60,000 nucleotides of DNA from NCBI GenBank assembly GCA_014529385.2, contig CM043944.1, positions 48,712,768 through 48,772,767 of the forward strand. Direction: 5' to 3'. The position numbers were made by a program, and so were the translations under genes. The DNA comes from Adiantum capillus-veneris (taxonomy: Eukaryota; Streptophyta; Polypodiopsida; Polypodiales; Pteridaceae). The stretch's first letter is position 1, and every line of letters begins with the position of its first letter. Shown piece by piece: positions 44,273 to 54,841 of this stretch. Below the pieces are notes generated by a model. The model did not search any database and had not been told where the DNA came from. It saw only the letters and a list, made by a program, of their open reading frames with translations.

Positions 44273-45596
44273 CACTAGAATGGTAACAGGACACTTTTAT
44301 GTCCTTGGACACTTTTGTGTCCTATTAAGTGACCATTTTGCTTGAATTAGAGTATGAAAATGAATTTCTAGGTGCTATATATCCACAAAGTTTCCTTATG
44401 AGCTGAAAAAAACTGAACATTTTTTTTGGAGTATCGATCTCACCATTAACCTTACTCTTGCACAACATTTTTGAACCTAAACTGTGTGAAAAAACGGGTC
44501 CTGTTTTTGGCAATTTTTGGCAACTATACCACTCTAAACTTCATGTTTGTAAGGTTTAGATGGCTAGAGGTTAGTCCTTCATAGTTCTCAACATGTTTTG
44601 ATGCTTGTAGGGAGAGCTAATTGTTAATATTGAAAGTTATGACCAATTTACAAGAATTGCGTAATCCCGTTTTTTGGCCAAAATTAGCACTTTTATGATT
44701 TTTTTGGTGGCTTTCTTGATATCCAAATTCAATTTTGATTGTGTAAGTGTAATGTATAACATAAAGCTAATCTTCCTTGAGTTTTGGGGGACCTAATATG
44801 CTATATAGCATAGTATATGATGATGGTTGAGTTTTTTGATTGCTAAAGAATACGATACATTTTAGAGTAGCAAGTATAACTTTCTCAATATTGCTACTTT
44901 CTTAGGCCAATTGTGTGTAGTTTGTAGGTAGTAACCATATCTAATCACAGACTACAAAATTGGCTAGATATTGAGTAGTTTCTATGGGTTTGTAGAGGTC
45001 ATAATGCTAAACCCATTTTTTTCATGTTTGCTGTATTTAGCACTTTATCATTGCCCCCAAGGTTCCAATTGTAAGAGATCCATTATCCTTTTGACATGCT
45101 CTATGGCTCCTTTTGAATCCAAAGGCCCAAAGGAAACTAAGAAAACATGTATATAGTATCTGTATTGAGCGTGACTATAGAAACTTTGATGATAGGTCCG
45201 TAGAATGGCAAAAATGCAACCTTTTTTGTACCTTTTTTTTTGCCCAAAAAAAAATTAGTGAGGTAAAATCAACCATGTGTTTTGATCACCAACCCATTTA
45301 AGTTAACGGGGCAGTTTATCTCATGTCCTACAAAAATCCCCACTCTTATTTATATGCAATCAACCGTTAAAAATTGCTGTTTTGGGCAAAATGCACTGGT
45401 CCATCAACTTTGGAGGCTTGTAGTGACCAAGGGATGAGAAAACTTACAAGTTTCTCATTTTTCCATATGTAGTAGTTATTGAACTATAAGCTCATGAAAG
45501 GATTTTTCAAAATGAGTGGATCTACTATGCTTTTGGCAATTTTTTCCAAAACCCTAAAAGAACACTTTTATGTCCTGTTAGGTTACCATTCTAGTG
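44273..45596. mobile_element. 1324-bp TIR element flanked by TTAA, non-autonomous
   Basis: The ends are inverted: CACTAGAATGGTAAC on the left and GTTACCATTCTAGTG on the right, 15 of 15 bases. A second homology block (AGGACA...) is offset by 5 bases on the right. It is flanked by TTAA on both sides (44269-44272 and 45597-45600). Copies 1 and 2 show the empty site with one TTAA (GGCTATTAAGAGCC near 29455). Inside there are only short frames (about 60 codons) with no transposase motif. TTAA flanks with precise TIRs are the hallmark of piggyBac-type insertion. A 3-bp TTA/TAA duplication (Harbinger/Tourist-like) would need one asymmetric base, and CACTA elements would need matching 3-bp flanks, which are not seen. 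Confidence 0.8.
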
Positions 45597-45719
45597 TTAA
45601 GAGCCATTAAATTTCATTCCCTCAAGTTGCAGTTATCTCTAGTTCATAGATTGCTCTTAAATTGTAGAATTTCATGTGAGCTAGTTGCTAGCCAACTTTT
45701 TGGGAGCTTCAAATTGTAC

Positions 45720-47185
45720 AATTTTGGCTTTCAAGAGCCACTTCAAATTCATTAAAAAATTGCATTATTTCTAGCTCATGGCTTGTTTTAAATATTCACT
45801 TTCATTTGAGCTAGAAATTAATCAACTTTTGAATCATGCATGAGAGGTTTTTATAAGTAATGTGCTTACTTAGAAGCAATATATCTCATTTTTGCTGTGT
45901 ATGCATAAATTTTCTACTAAAGAGCATCATGTGCACAAACCAAAGGCACTTTTTTCCCTTGAGTTTCTCTCTTTGGCAAATTTGGGTATGCGAGACCCTA
46001 GCTTTAGGTTTCCAATAATGTTTTTGTGTGGCTTTCATTAAGTGTCTTTTGTAGCTTGTGTTTATACTTAGCTTCAAAAAGCTTGGATTGTAAATAAAAG
46101 GAACCAAGAGACTTCTCTACAAAAGAGTGGATGCTTTGCTCAAGGATGCTCAAAAATAGCATGAATAGGTGACATCTTTCCAAGATAATGCTCCTTTGTT
46201 TATCTCTCCATTCTCTTGCTTGGATTTAGTGAATCTGTTTCTAAGCTATGGTTTTTCCTTTTTCAAAAACTATGCATACTAAAGTTTGAACACTTTGCTT
46301 CGTGAATATTAACTCATTAAAAATTTGGTTTTACGTGTGCTAATCATAGGTAATTGGCCTTGACCTTAGGTTAATGTAGGATCATTTCTTGCTAGTCCTA
46401 GACTCTTAGTGATAGTCTTAATACTCCATTCATTTTTAATATGACTTAGGGCTATGAACAAGCTTTAATCCCTTAGTCCATTTTCCATGAGCATCTCATA
46501 ACAGAAGAAATAAAAAAGTGCTAAAAATTGAAACAATGAAGCCAAAAAATATCAAGAAAAAGTAGCAAAAATTCTACTAGACACATGAAAATAAACTTTC
46601 TATGTTATGTTGTGTCTTGTGAGGCATAGTGCCTTATTAGCACTTGGCAGGCAAGGGAATCACCTTGGATCTCTTGGTCGAAGCCCTAAACCGATGCCCT
46701 GGGCTGACAGGGGTTAGCCGTTGCCTTGGTAGGCTAGTAGGCTAGTAGTCTTTTGGAACTCCTCCTTGAGGGTTCAAGGAGCTGAGAGTTGAAGCTAGAC
46801 TTATCTTGGGGTGGTAGCCTTGTATTCTGCTTTACTTTTTTCTATGAATGACAAAAACAAACTTCCATTAGCTTCAAAAAGTTGTGACAATGTATTAATA
46901 GATTAGGATCTTTTTTATAGCCCGTAGACATGGTAGGTTTGCATGCTCTATTAAGGATTGATCATATAGTTTTTAGTCTAGTAGGTTTATGACCTTGCAT
47001 TAGCCTAGGGTCTTAATTGATTGCTTGTGTTTCATGCATAAAATTGAAATTTCAAGTGGTTTAATGTTCATGATAGTAAGGTGTTTTTTTTGCTTTATGT
47101 TGTTTAGTTTTTGAATATGATTGACCCATCTTATAGAAGCAAAAAATTCACTTTGCATTATTGTTCATGGTAGTTCATGTTCTAT
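45720..47185. other. Block G, copy 4, no gene seen
   Basis: Matches 29620-31040 of copy 2 without a shared long frame. It ends at 47185 (GTTCATGTTCTATT), after which the two copies diverge completely. Confidence 0.55.
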
Positions 47186-47543
47186 TTATCCTTGTTGGCC
47201 TTTGGTACTCATGTTTGTTCTTATGATTTGCAGCTACTTTCTACCATGTCTTTGTGTTCTGCTTCAGCGACACACGAGAACGTGTGCAAAATTAGGAAGG
47301 GGGGAATGTTAGCAGCGGCTAATACATGCGACATTGATTATGCACCAAGTTGGAGATGTGATATGGATGTGTACAATATATTCTATACAAATTGTATAAG
47401 GTCTTGGGATCTTTTGTTCCAGATTGTATATGCTAGCTAGAGGGCTCAACTTAATCCCATAGTAGAAAGGATTGTTGTGTAAGCCTTTATAAGAAAGCCT
47501 TTATGCAAGGAGGCTTCATTCTTGAGTAGTCACTCTTGAGGAT
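47186..47543 (+). mobile_element. 3' end fragment of another LTR retrotransposon
   Basis: About 120 bp of internal sequence is followed by a strong polypurine tract (AGGAAGGGGGGAA, 47294-47306) and then TGTTAGCAGC, the expected start of a 3' LTR at 47307. The LTR continues with a TATA-like CTTTATAAG near 47490 and is cut at 47543 by the next element. The rest may lie beyond the window. The family cannot be assigned. Confidence 0.55.
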
Positions 47544-49609
47544 TGTGAGGTCCCCACCCCACCGTATCAAACGGAGAATCTGATGGTGAACCTGGTTGCC
47601 ACTAGATCTATAGAAGAAGCAAACAAAGAGGATCAGGGTTCACAACTAGCAGACGATCTCTCATCACAAAGTGAGTCGAGTTCGAGCCTAGAGTTCGAGC
47701 CTACTAGCAATGAGATCTAGTTCCACCTCGCAGGGGAAGCGTAGTTAACCTATCTAGCGATCCTAAGACCCACCTTCCAAGAGGAGAGAAATCTCGAGTG
47801 CCCTTTTCCCCATGTTTCAGAGGCACGTACACTTGAGACTTCGCCGCTCTAGGGGCAATGAGTATTATTAGTGTAATAAGCACTATGGGGACGGAGAGTT
47901 CCCGACCAATCGGGACCACCCTTCTCATAGGCATTGGCAACCTGAGCCAAGCCCCCACTTTCCACCCCCACACTCACACTTCCTTGTGTGTCCTAATTAC
48001 TACCACAATGGTTGATCAACATATAAGTTCCTTGATTAGGTTCCGATTCACAAGGTTCATTAAGACAGCCCTTCACCTAGTATTGCAAAGCGGCACCAAA
48101 ACAGTAACTCTAGTAAAAATTCTACTCAAACTTATTCATTAAAATTCCAATGTTCTGGAGGTACAACATCTCCCCTCCAGCGAGACTTTAGTCCTCCCGT
48201 TGTCACCTAGCTTCCCATACAACTGGGTATGTTCACCGCATAGAAAGCACGACATGGACATTCCCACCACTTAACTAGCAGATGTGGATTCCCACCGCTT
48301 AACCAGCAGCAGACGTGGATTCAAGAGCCCTTAACCAGGAACTCTGACCCCTGTGATCAGGAGGGGGATCATGACTAGTTCAACATTGGAAATAGAATGA
48401 ACATGCCGAGCTAAATTTTCCCTAGCAGACATTCTTTCCTATTGCAAAACAGAATATCCATGAACCATTCTTTCCTACTTAACTTTAATATACAATTGAA
48501 TTCAAATGCCGAGGTTTCCTTCAGATTTCTCCAATATGTTTGGAGATATGTTCTTTCCTAGCTAAACGTGGTCAATGTTTAATTAAACAACTTACAAAAA
48601 ATTGTGACCTACCTCTTCCATTTCTTTGTCAATGGCCCGTGAGATGGCCGGTGCTTGCTCGTCCATGGGAGCTTTTCCTTTCCCATTCACATTGCTCGTT
48701 CCCGCCTCACGGTCGTGGGCACCATTGAAGCGAGTTCTCTTAACCGGGGCCATTTTATACTCATTACTTTCAATAATAACCTTGAAGAAAAGAGCTAAAG
48801 TCCGAGAGCATCATAACAATCCAAATGATAGATTAGAATCATTGAACAATCCTCCTTATGCAAGAAGGTTAGATTTTTCCTTCGAGATCTAGTAATTTTA
48901 TGGGTAATATTTTACTTGTCCTATGGGAACCGGCTCTAAAGTTAATAACTTGTCTTAGATGATTAAGAATTTTAGAATTTTACTAATTAAATTACAAGAG
49001 AGATGAATTAAGCAAGCTCAGTCACTTTCCTAATGCAATTAGAAAGATGCAGAGTTACCGCATGCATAGGTGATAGAAAATTCTCTTCTTAGTGACCTAA
49101 TGATGGATTAATTTTTCCTTAATCACATCTTAATGTGTGAGAAAGTTGAATTTAACTTAATTACAACACTATTGAGTGGTAAAAGAATGAATTTTATCAA
49201 ATTTACATTACAATTAATTACTATGCTGCCTAGAGAGAGAAACCTCTCCTAATCATGTATTAATCATTGATTAAGAGTGATAAATTGTTGCATAAATTAG
49301 CTGATTGGATGATGATGATGTAATGGAGTATAGCTATGGAAATTTAGAGAGCAGCTATTGGGAATTATAGCTAGGATTAAGCATAATAGATGAGGAATTA
49401 AGAGAACGATGAAGAAAATTACAGAAGAGCATAAATTAAATCATGATTACCGTGATTAGGGGCTGAAAATCCTCTCGATTTTCTGATCCAAATGAGTTCT
49501 CAAGACGAGAATTCGGTAGCACTTCCCTCCTTTGCTTCTCCTCCAAAAACTGTGTGTGCCGGCAGCACATCCCCAAGGTGTGTGTGTGTGTGTACTGGGT
49601 ATGTGTGAG

Positions 49610-49703
<94 letters not shown>

Positions 49704-50368
49704 CACACTCTTAAATAGGCTCCTCCAAGCTGAAAATCGACCATCCTTGCTATTTGCATCTGAGTGAGCTCTCACATAATGCATGGCAAGTCTAGTTTTC
49801 TGCCTACCAAGTGTCCAGTTAACTAGTCTAACTGGCTCTCACACTCACTCTCAAGCTTGGAAACTCTCCCATAACTCCCACAAGACAAGAGAATGCCCCC
49901 TAGCTGCTAAAGCAGGCTTTGAGTGGTCTGGGACCTGTTCCCACACAGCCTCGAGCCCCGGTTCCTCCCCGCACAACTTTAGGAAAAATTGGTTCTACGC
50001 TAAAACGGCTCATACGAGTCGGAATTTAATGCCGTAAATTGCTATACTAAGCTCTAACTAAGGCGTACTGGTCCGAGTACCTGCCATATTTAGCAGCCCC
50101 CCGGGTTCGAAAATGCATTTTTTCAAATTCGGGGTACGGGTGCAGTTTTTCGAGACGGTCAAAACTAGACGGGTCGGGTCACCAATAACTTACTATTTTT
50201 GGAAATTTTTCTGAAAAATTATTTTAATTCACTTTTGGAAGCTTTATAACATTCTAAACATCATGGCACTGACAGAATTTGGAAAACTGCTAAAAATAGT
50301 AACTTTTTTCATTATGCTCATTTCATGGTACAATGGTGCTCTTTTAGCTCGTGGTCGGAGACCTTACA
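47544..50368 (-). repeat. 3' LTR of the second gag-only element
   Basis: 2825 bp, TGTGAGGTCC to GACCTTACA on the plus strand. It carries a (GT)n tract at about 49612-49674 and an (AG)n tract at 49675-49703. Minus-strand GCCTATTTAA (49711-49720) is a candidate TATA box just upstream of these tracts. Frames such as 47704-47973 recur at 53706-53978 only because both are LTR sequence. Confidence 0.82.
49612..49703. repeat. (GT)n(AG)n microsatellite in LTR
   Basis: About 32 GT units followed by about 14 AG units, immediately downstream (minus sense) of the candidate TATA box of this LTR. Confidence 0.96.
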
Positions 50369-50378
50369 TCCTCCCCAA
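50369..50378 (-). promoter_or_regulatory. Polypurine tract of the second gag-only element
   Basis: The minus strand reads TTGGGGAGGA directly before TGTAAGG, the start of the 3' LTR. Confidence 0.75.
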
Positions 50379-50550
50379 CGTGAAAAATTTGAGATGTCGT
50401 CATCTCAAGAATACATCTGGGTAAATTTTATGCTAACTACTTAGGTACATATATCCCTTGTCGAAAGTAAAGTCATCCTTTGATAATAGAATGGTCTTTA
50501 GCTTTATGCGTCTTATTCTGCTGAACTTTGATGAGATCTTGGTGCTTGAA

Positions 50551-51453
50551 TTATTGCTCACTAGGATTAGCAGTTCCAACATACATAGTTGTTCTCTCAT
50601 CAGCTTCATCACCCACAGTTGGTTGTCTCACTACAGCATTAGCGAAAGCTCCGCTTCCTTGTCCTATGTTTCCTCTTCCTCGGCCTCCTCTTCTGTTTGG
50701 TTGACCTCGCCCGTTGACATTCAGAGGTACATTATTAGCACCGGATGTTTGGGAAATCCTTTTTGGACATTGGCTTTTGTAATGTCCATATTCCTGGCAC
50801 TCAAAGCATCTTATATTGGGAAACTCGGTAGCTGCCGTAGTAGATACTACCGGACGATGGTCGTATGCAGGGTTGATTGGCCTATTACTCCGGTTATCTG
50901 TCCTGGCCCTCTTTGACAAATAGTATTGACTATCTTGGGTAGTCCTCTGAATCTCTTTAGCTAACGGTTTGGCCCTTAGCAAGGCATCTTGCAGAGTTGC
51001 TGGCCTGAGAGCTTCTAGTCGGTTGTTCAAGGGGTCGATTAACCCTTGGCAGAACCTTGCTACCTGTTGTTCCAGCGTCATCTTAGGAGCATATCTCCGA
51101 AGAGTGAACTTTGAGTAGTATTCTTCGACAAAAGAAGTCAGCCGTCGAAGTGAGAAAAACTCATTCATCTTCAAGGTTTTATAGACGGGTGGTAAATATC
51201 GCTCCATCACAGCAGCCTTGATGTCTTCCCATGACTGGGAAGATCCCTTGATATCCAAGTCCCTGCAATGTTGTTTCCACCAGATCTTGGCATCCCCAGA
51301 CAAGCGGAACATCGCAAGCATGGTTTGGTTCTCGGGTTGAGTTCCCGCAGCTTCGAAATAGTCGTCCATTGCTTCCATCCATACTTCCGCATCTCTCTCC
51401 ACGTTAACCCCTTCGCCTTTAAAGGTTGGAGGTTGAGCTTGCTTAAGGAGCAT
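50551..51453 (-). CDS. Gag protein with zinc knuckle
   Basis: A 300-codon frame from ATG 51453. Residues about 20-170 form a typical plant gypsy capsid (Retrotrans_gag) domain: W-M-E-A-M-D-D-Y-F, FRLSGDAKIWWKQH, SWEDIKAAVMERYLPP and FCQGLIDPLNNRLE. A CX2CX4HX4C zinc knuckle follows (CFECQEYGHYKSQC, about residue 218), then a G/R-rich RNA-binding tail (RGQPNRRGGRGRGN). It packages element RNA. The stop comes without any protease. The frame is open upstream of the ATG only to a TGA-TAA pair, and a coding-like overlapping frame (ENLGSFEKSAIVTSF, about 51557) may be a displaced N-terminus. Confidence 0.88.
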   Translation of the reverse strand: MLLKQAQPPTFKGEGVNVERDAEVWMEAMDDYFEAAGTQPENQTMLAMFRLSGDAKIWWKQHCRDLDIKGSSQSWEDIKAAVMERYLPPVYKTLKMNEFFSLRRLTSFVEEYYSKFTLRRYAPKMTLEQQVARFCQGLIDPLNNRLEALRPATLQDALLRAKPLAKEIQRTTQDSQYYLSKRARTDNRSNRPINPAYDHRPVVSTTAATEFPNIRCFECQEYGHYKSQCPKRISQTSGANNVPLNVNGRGQPNRRGGRGRGNIGQGSGAFANAVVRQPTVGDEADERTTMYVGTANPSEQ

Positions 51454-51987
51454 CTTTTTCTCCTGAACGGCGGTATATAGCGCAGTAGACGGTACTTATC
51501 AAATGGTATAAAACTCGTTACTATAGCACTCTTCTCAAATGAACCAAGGTTTTCCATACTCAAGAAGAAATTTAACTTTTGGGCTTAACCAGCCTACTTA
51601 ATCTGTACATCTATCACAAAGGATTTAACCATTCCACCATTAGTTTAAATTCCATTGAATACATCCAAAATTGTCCGATAAATAATGGTTAAAACTTTAC
51701 TCGAGAGCTTTGATCCATAATTATAACTTTATGTGCATCAACAGGCTACCTGCCCGCAGCACTAGTCGCACCAATGACTTCTCAAAAAACATCATGTGGA
51801 ACCCACTGAATCCCAACAAGCTCAACGAGTAGAACTCTTTAACATCACTTAGGAGACAATCCACTAGACAAATCCAATGTCATTATTCTGGGAAACATCA
51901 TGCTCAAGCTTTGAGTACGAGCTATCCTACTATCCCTTATTTTTTTTAAATTTCAAACAACATCATTTTCCAGTTCGTAAACCTATA
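51454..51987 (-). other. Leader of the second gag-only element
   Basis: Sequence between the PBS and the gag ATG. A short coding-like frame at 51563-51460 could be the original gag N-terminus separated by a frameshift. Otherwise no feature. Confidence 0.4.
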
Positions 51988-51999
51988 GCTTTGATACCA
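51988..51999 (-). promoter_or_regulatory. Primer-binding site, initiator-Met type
   Basis: The minus strand reads TGGTATCAAAGC two bases inside the LTR edge (CTCACA). It differs by one base from the usual plant initiator tRNA(Met) site TGGTATCAGAGC, which occurs unchanged at 56430. Confidence 0.8.
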
Positions 52000-52001
52000 G
52001 G

Positions 52002-52082
52002 TGTGAGGTCCCCACCCCACCGTATCAAACAACGGATCTGATGGTGAACCTGGTGGCCTAGATCTATAGCAGAAGCAAATAA
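52002..52082 (-). repeat. 5' LTR of the second gag-only element, part 1
   Basis: Matches 47544 onward (TGTGAGGTCCCCACC...) up to the insertion point of the solo LTR. The remainder continues at 53639-54841. Confidence 0.85.
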
Positions 52083-53638
52083 TGTAACATATAATGGCCT
52101 AAAAACTTGTGTGTAGCGGAAATTAGCATGAACATAGAGGGCATTTCATTAGAATAAATTCCTAATGAGAATTACAAGAGTGCTTGGGTGGAGAGAGCAA
52201 CAAAAAGCATAACACCTAGTTAGATAGCATCAACAATACTTTCAAAAGAGAGAGAAATTAAGCTATTGACAACAGTTGAGGACCGGATTTGCATGGAGCC
52301 GGTCCCCCCTCCAAAAGGCTTTGTATTATGGTTTCTCCCATCAAGAGAGACATTGTACAATACAATTCTTTGTGTTCCTTCAAGACTAGCTAGTGCAATG
52401 AAGATGAAAACTTCATGCACTAAGAAAAACACTTAGTAAACACAACTTTAATTATCCCTGTTCTCAGACCCAAGACCTCACACACCTTCGAAGATGGTGA
52501 GAGCTAGCAGGGTATGAGAGTAGATTGAGAGGAAGAAGAAGTATCTTACGAGAAAGATGTACATCTCCTCACATAATCACTCATATTGGCATAGCTTTAG
52601 CTTAGTAATTAGATTGATAGAGGAGATGAGCATGCATTGAAGCTTGGCTCTTGGTTGGATTTGCATCCACAAGCCAAGAGTGTGTCGATGTAGGCTTCTA
52701 TCTCACAAGCTTGGAGTAGGTGATGAGCTCTCCATTAAAGCTTGGGAAGAGATAGTCTTCTCTTTCTTCACACATGAGATTGTGTGAGTGTGTGTGTGAT
52801 AATGCCTTGCAAAAATCAGCCCCCTCTCTCTCTTGGGTGAGCCCTCTTGCTATTTGCTCTTGCAGGCTCCCCATTGGACCTCCCCAAGTCAAGCCAATGG
52901 CTATTAAGTAGCATAATTGATAGCCTTCTAACATGTGTCCACCTTTTCCCTTTTGTGAGAGCTTAATCAATTAAACTTAATTTATTTAAATGAATTAAAT
53001 CTCCATTGGACCTGTCCCCATTCTGACCAATAGGAATTAAGTAGCCCATTGGGCTGCTCAATTCCTATTGGACCCCTTCACGGGCTGTCCAATAATCATC
53101 CAGGAGACTTAATTTTCATTCGTTCTTTTTATTAAGTGTTTTAAAATTAATTAGGCTAAATTTACTCTAGCCTAATTCTCATTGGTCCACTTCAACGGCC
53201 TAGGGAGCTGACATGTGTCCCTCATTCCCTTTGTGTAAAGGGAGCTTGTGTGTGTGTGTGTGGTCTTCTCTCTCATCCCCTACTTGCTAGGCTCACCCCC
53301 TCATATGTAGGGATATTCAAAGACTTTTTTGGTCACACACAAAGCATCAAATTCCCTTAAGGTTGACCTTTGGACACAACCTTTGAATTTTGGAACCTTA
53401 GCATTTTGGAAGTCTTAATGGGCTGAACCTTAGGGTCTTTTTAGCCCATTGTTGCACATGGTTCTTTTGCAGATGGCCCCCCCCTTTGGATCCCTATTTT
53501 CCCTCCTCTGGATCCCTACTATGGCCGGTCTGCTAGCTTAACCAATATTCTAGCTTTTTCTCCCCTGGCACTTCCATTAAATGATCAGTTTAACATGAGA
53601 AAATCATTTAGGAGAATTAGATATTGATTATTATGACA
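52083..53638 (-). mobile_element. Solo LTR of the gypsy family
   Basis: 1556 bp, plus-strand ends TGTAACAT and TTATGACA, the reverse complement of the LTR at 54842-56428. The flanks are aataa and aacaa. The empty site in the other LTR copy (GAAGCAAACAAAGAGG near 47613) shows that aacaa is the original, so the left duplicate has one C-to-T change. No internal sequence is present, so it is a solo LTR made by LTR-LTR recombination. Confidence 0.88.
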
Positions 53639-54841
53639 AACAAAGTGGATCAGGGTTCAACTAGCGAACGATCTCTCATCACAAAGTGAGTCGAGTTCGA
53701 GCCTACTAGCAATGAGATCTAGTTCCACCTCGCATGGGAAGCGTAGTTAACCTATCTAGCGATCCTAAGACCCACCTTCCAAGAGGAGAGAAATCCCGAG
53801 TGACTTTTTCCCCATGTTTCAGAGGCACGTACACTTGAGAATTCGACGCTCTAGGGGCAATGAGTATTACTAGTGTCGATTTAAGCACTATGGGGACGGA
53901 GAGTTCGCGACCAATCGGGACCACCCTTCTCATAGGCATTGTCAACCTGAGCCAAACCCCCACTTTCCACCGCCACACTCACACTTCCTTGTTTGTCCTA
54001 ATTACTACCACAATGGTTGTTCAACATATAAGCTCCTTGATTAGGTTCCGGTTCACAAGGTTCATTAAGACAGCCCTTCAATCAGTATTGCAAAGAGGCA
54101 TCAAAACAGTAACTCTAGTAAAAATTCTACTGAAACTTATTCATTAAAATTCTAATGTTATGGAGGTACAACATTCCCCCTCCAGCGAGAGTTTACTCCT
54201 CCCGTTGTCGCCTAGCTGCCCATACAACTAGGTATGTCCACCGCATAGAAAGCACAACATGGACATTCCCACCGCTTAACTAGCAGACGTGGGTTCCCAC
54301 CGCTTAACCAACAGACGTGGGTATCCACCCCTTAACCAGCAGACGTGGATTCAAGAGCCTTTAAAGAGGAACTCTGCCCCCTCTGATCAGGAGGGGGATT
54401 AGGACTAGTTCAACATTGGAAATAGAATGAACATGCCGACCTAAATTTTCCCTAGCAGAAATTCTTTCCTATTGCAAACAGTATATCCATCAACCATTCT
54501 TTCCTACTTAACTTTAATATACAATTGAATTCAAACGCCGAGGTTTTCGTCGGATTTCTCCAACATGTTTAGAGATATGTTCTTTCCTAGCTAAACGTGT
54601 GCAATGTTAAATTAAACAACTTGAATAAAATTGTGACCTACCTCTTCCATTTCTTTGTCAATGGCCTGTGAGATGGTCGGTGCTTGCTCGTCCATGGGAG
54701 CTTTTCCTTTCCCATTCACATTGTTCGTTCCCGCCTCACGGTAGTGGGTACCACCGAAGCGAGTTCTCTTAACCGGGGCCATTTTATACTCACTACTTTA
54801 AATAATAAACTTGAAGAAAAGAGCTAAAGTCTGAGAGCATC
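53639..54841 (-). repeat. 5' LTR of the second gag-only element, part 2
   Basis: Matches about 47620-48806 of the left LTR and ends at gagagcatc, where the gypsy element begins. The left copy continues gagagcatcataac, which gives the empty site and predicts the target duplication gcatc. Confidence 0.85.

Larger units (their letters stand above)
39246..47185. repeat. Long backbone unit, copy 4
   Basis: Starts with the end of block A (matching about 1830 onward), then B (39500-40850), C (40850-43530), D (43530-45720, interrupted by the TIR element) and G (45720-47185). It ends abruptly in the middle of G at 47185, where unrelated retroelement sequence begins. A short direct duplication lies at 43805-44000. 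Confidence 0.82.
47544..54841 (-). mobile_element. Second gag-only LTR retrotransposon, with nested insertions
   Basis: The left LTR (3' LTR in minus orientation) is 47544-50368, the internal region is 50369-52001, and the right LTR starts at 52002 and is traced through 52082, 53639 and up to 54841. Two gypsy insertions interrupt the right LTR. The internal region holds one gag frame only; between its stop and the polypurine tract there are about 170 bp, too few for pol. This is the layout described as TR-GAG (terminal-repeat retrotransposon with GAG domain). The remainder of the right LTR lies beyond the window, so the target duplication (left flank aggat) cannot be checked. Confidence 0.8.

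Noticed and set aside
44273-45596. Calling the TIR element a CACTA (EnSpm) element because it starts CACTA
   Set aside because: CACTA elements make 3-bp duplications; the 3-bp flanks here (TAA and TTA) differ, whereas TTAA matches on both sides and the empty site has one TTAA.
47704-47973. Paired frames at 47704-47973 and 53706-53978 as a conserved gene
   Set aside because: Both lie in the two LTRs of the same element; similarity comes from LTR duplication and the frames lack domains.
52220-52432. 70-codon frame conserved at 52220-52432 and 56079-56291
   Set aside because: Lies inside the two gypsy LTR copies near their ends. It has no start context or domain and is not maintained by visible selection.
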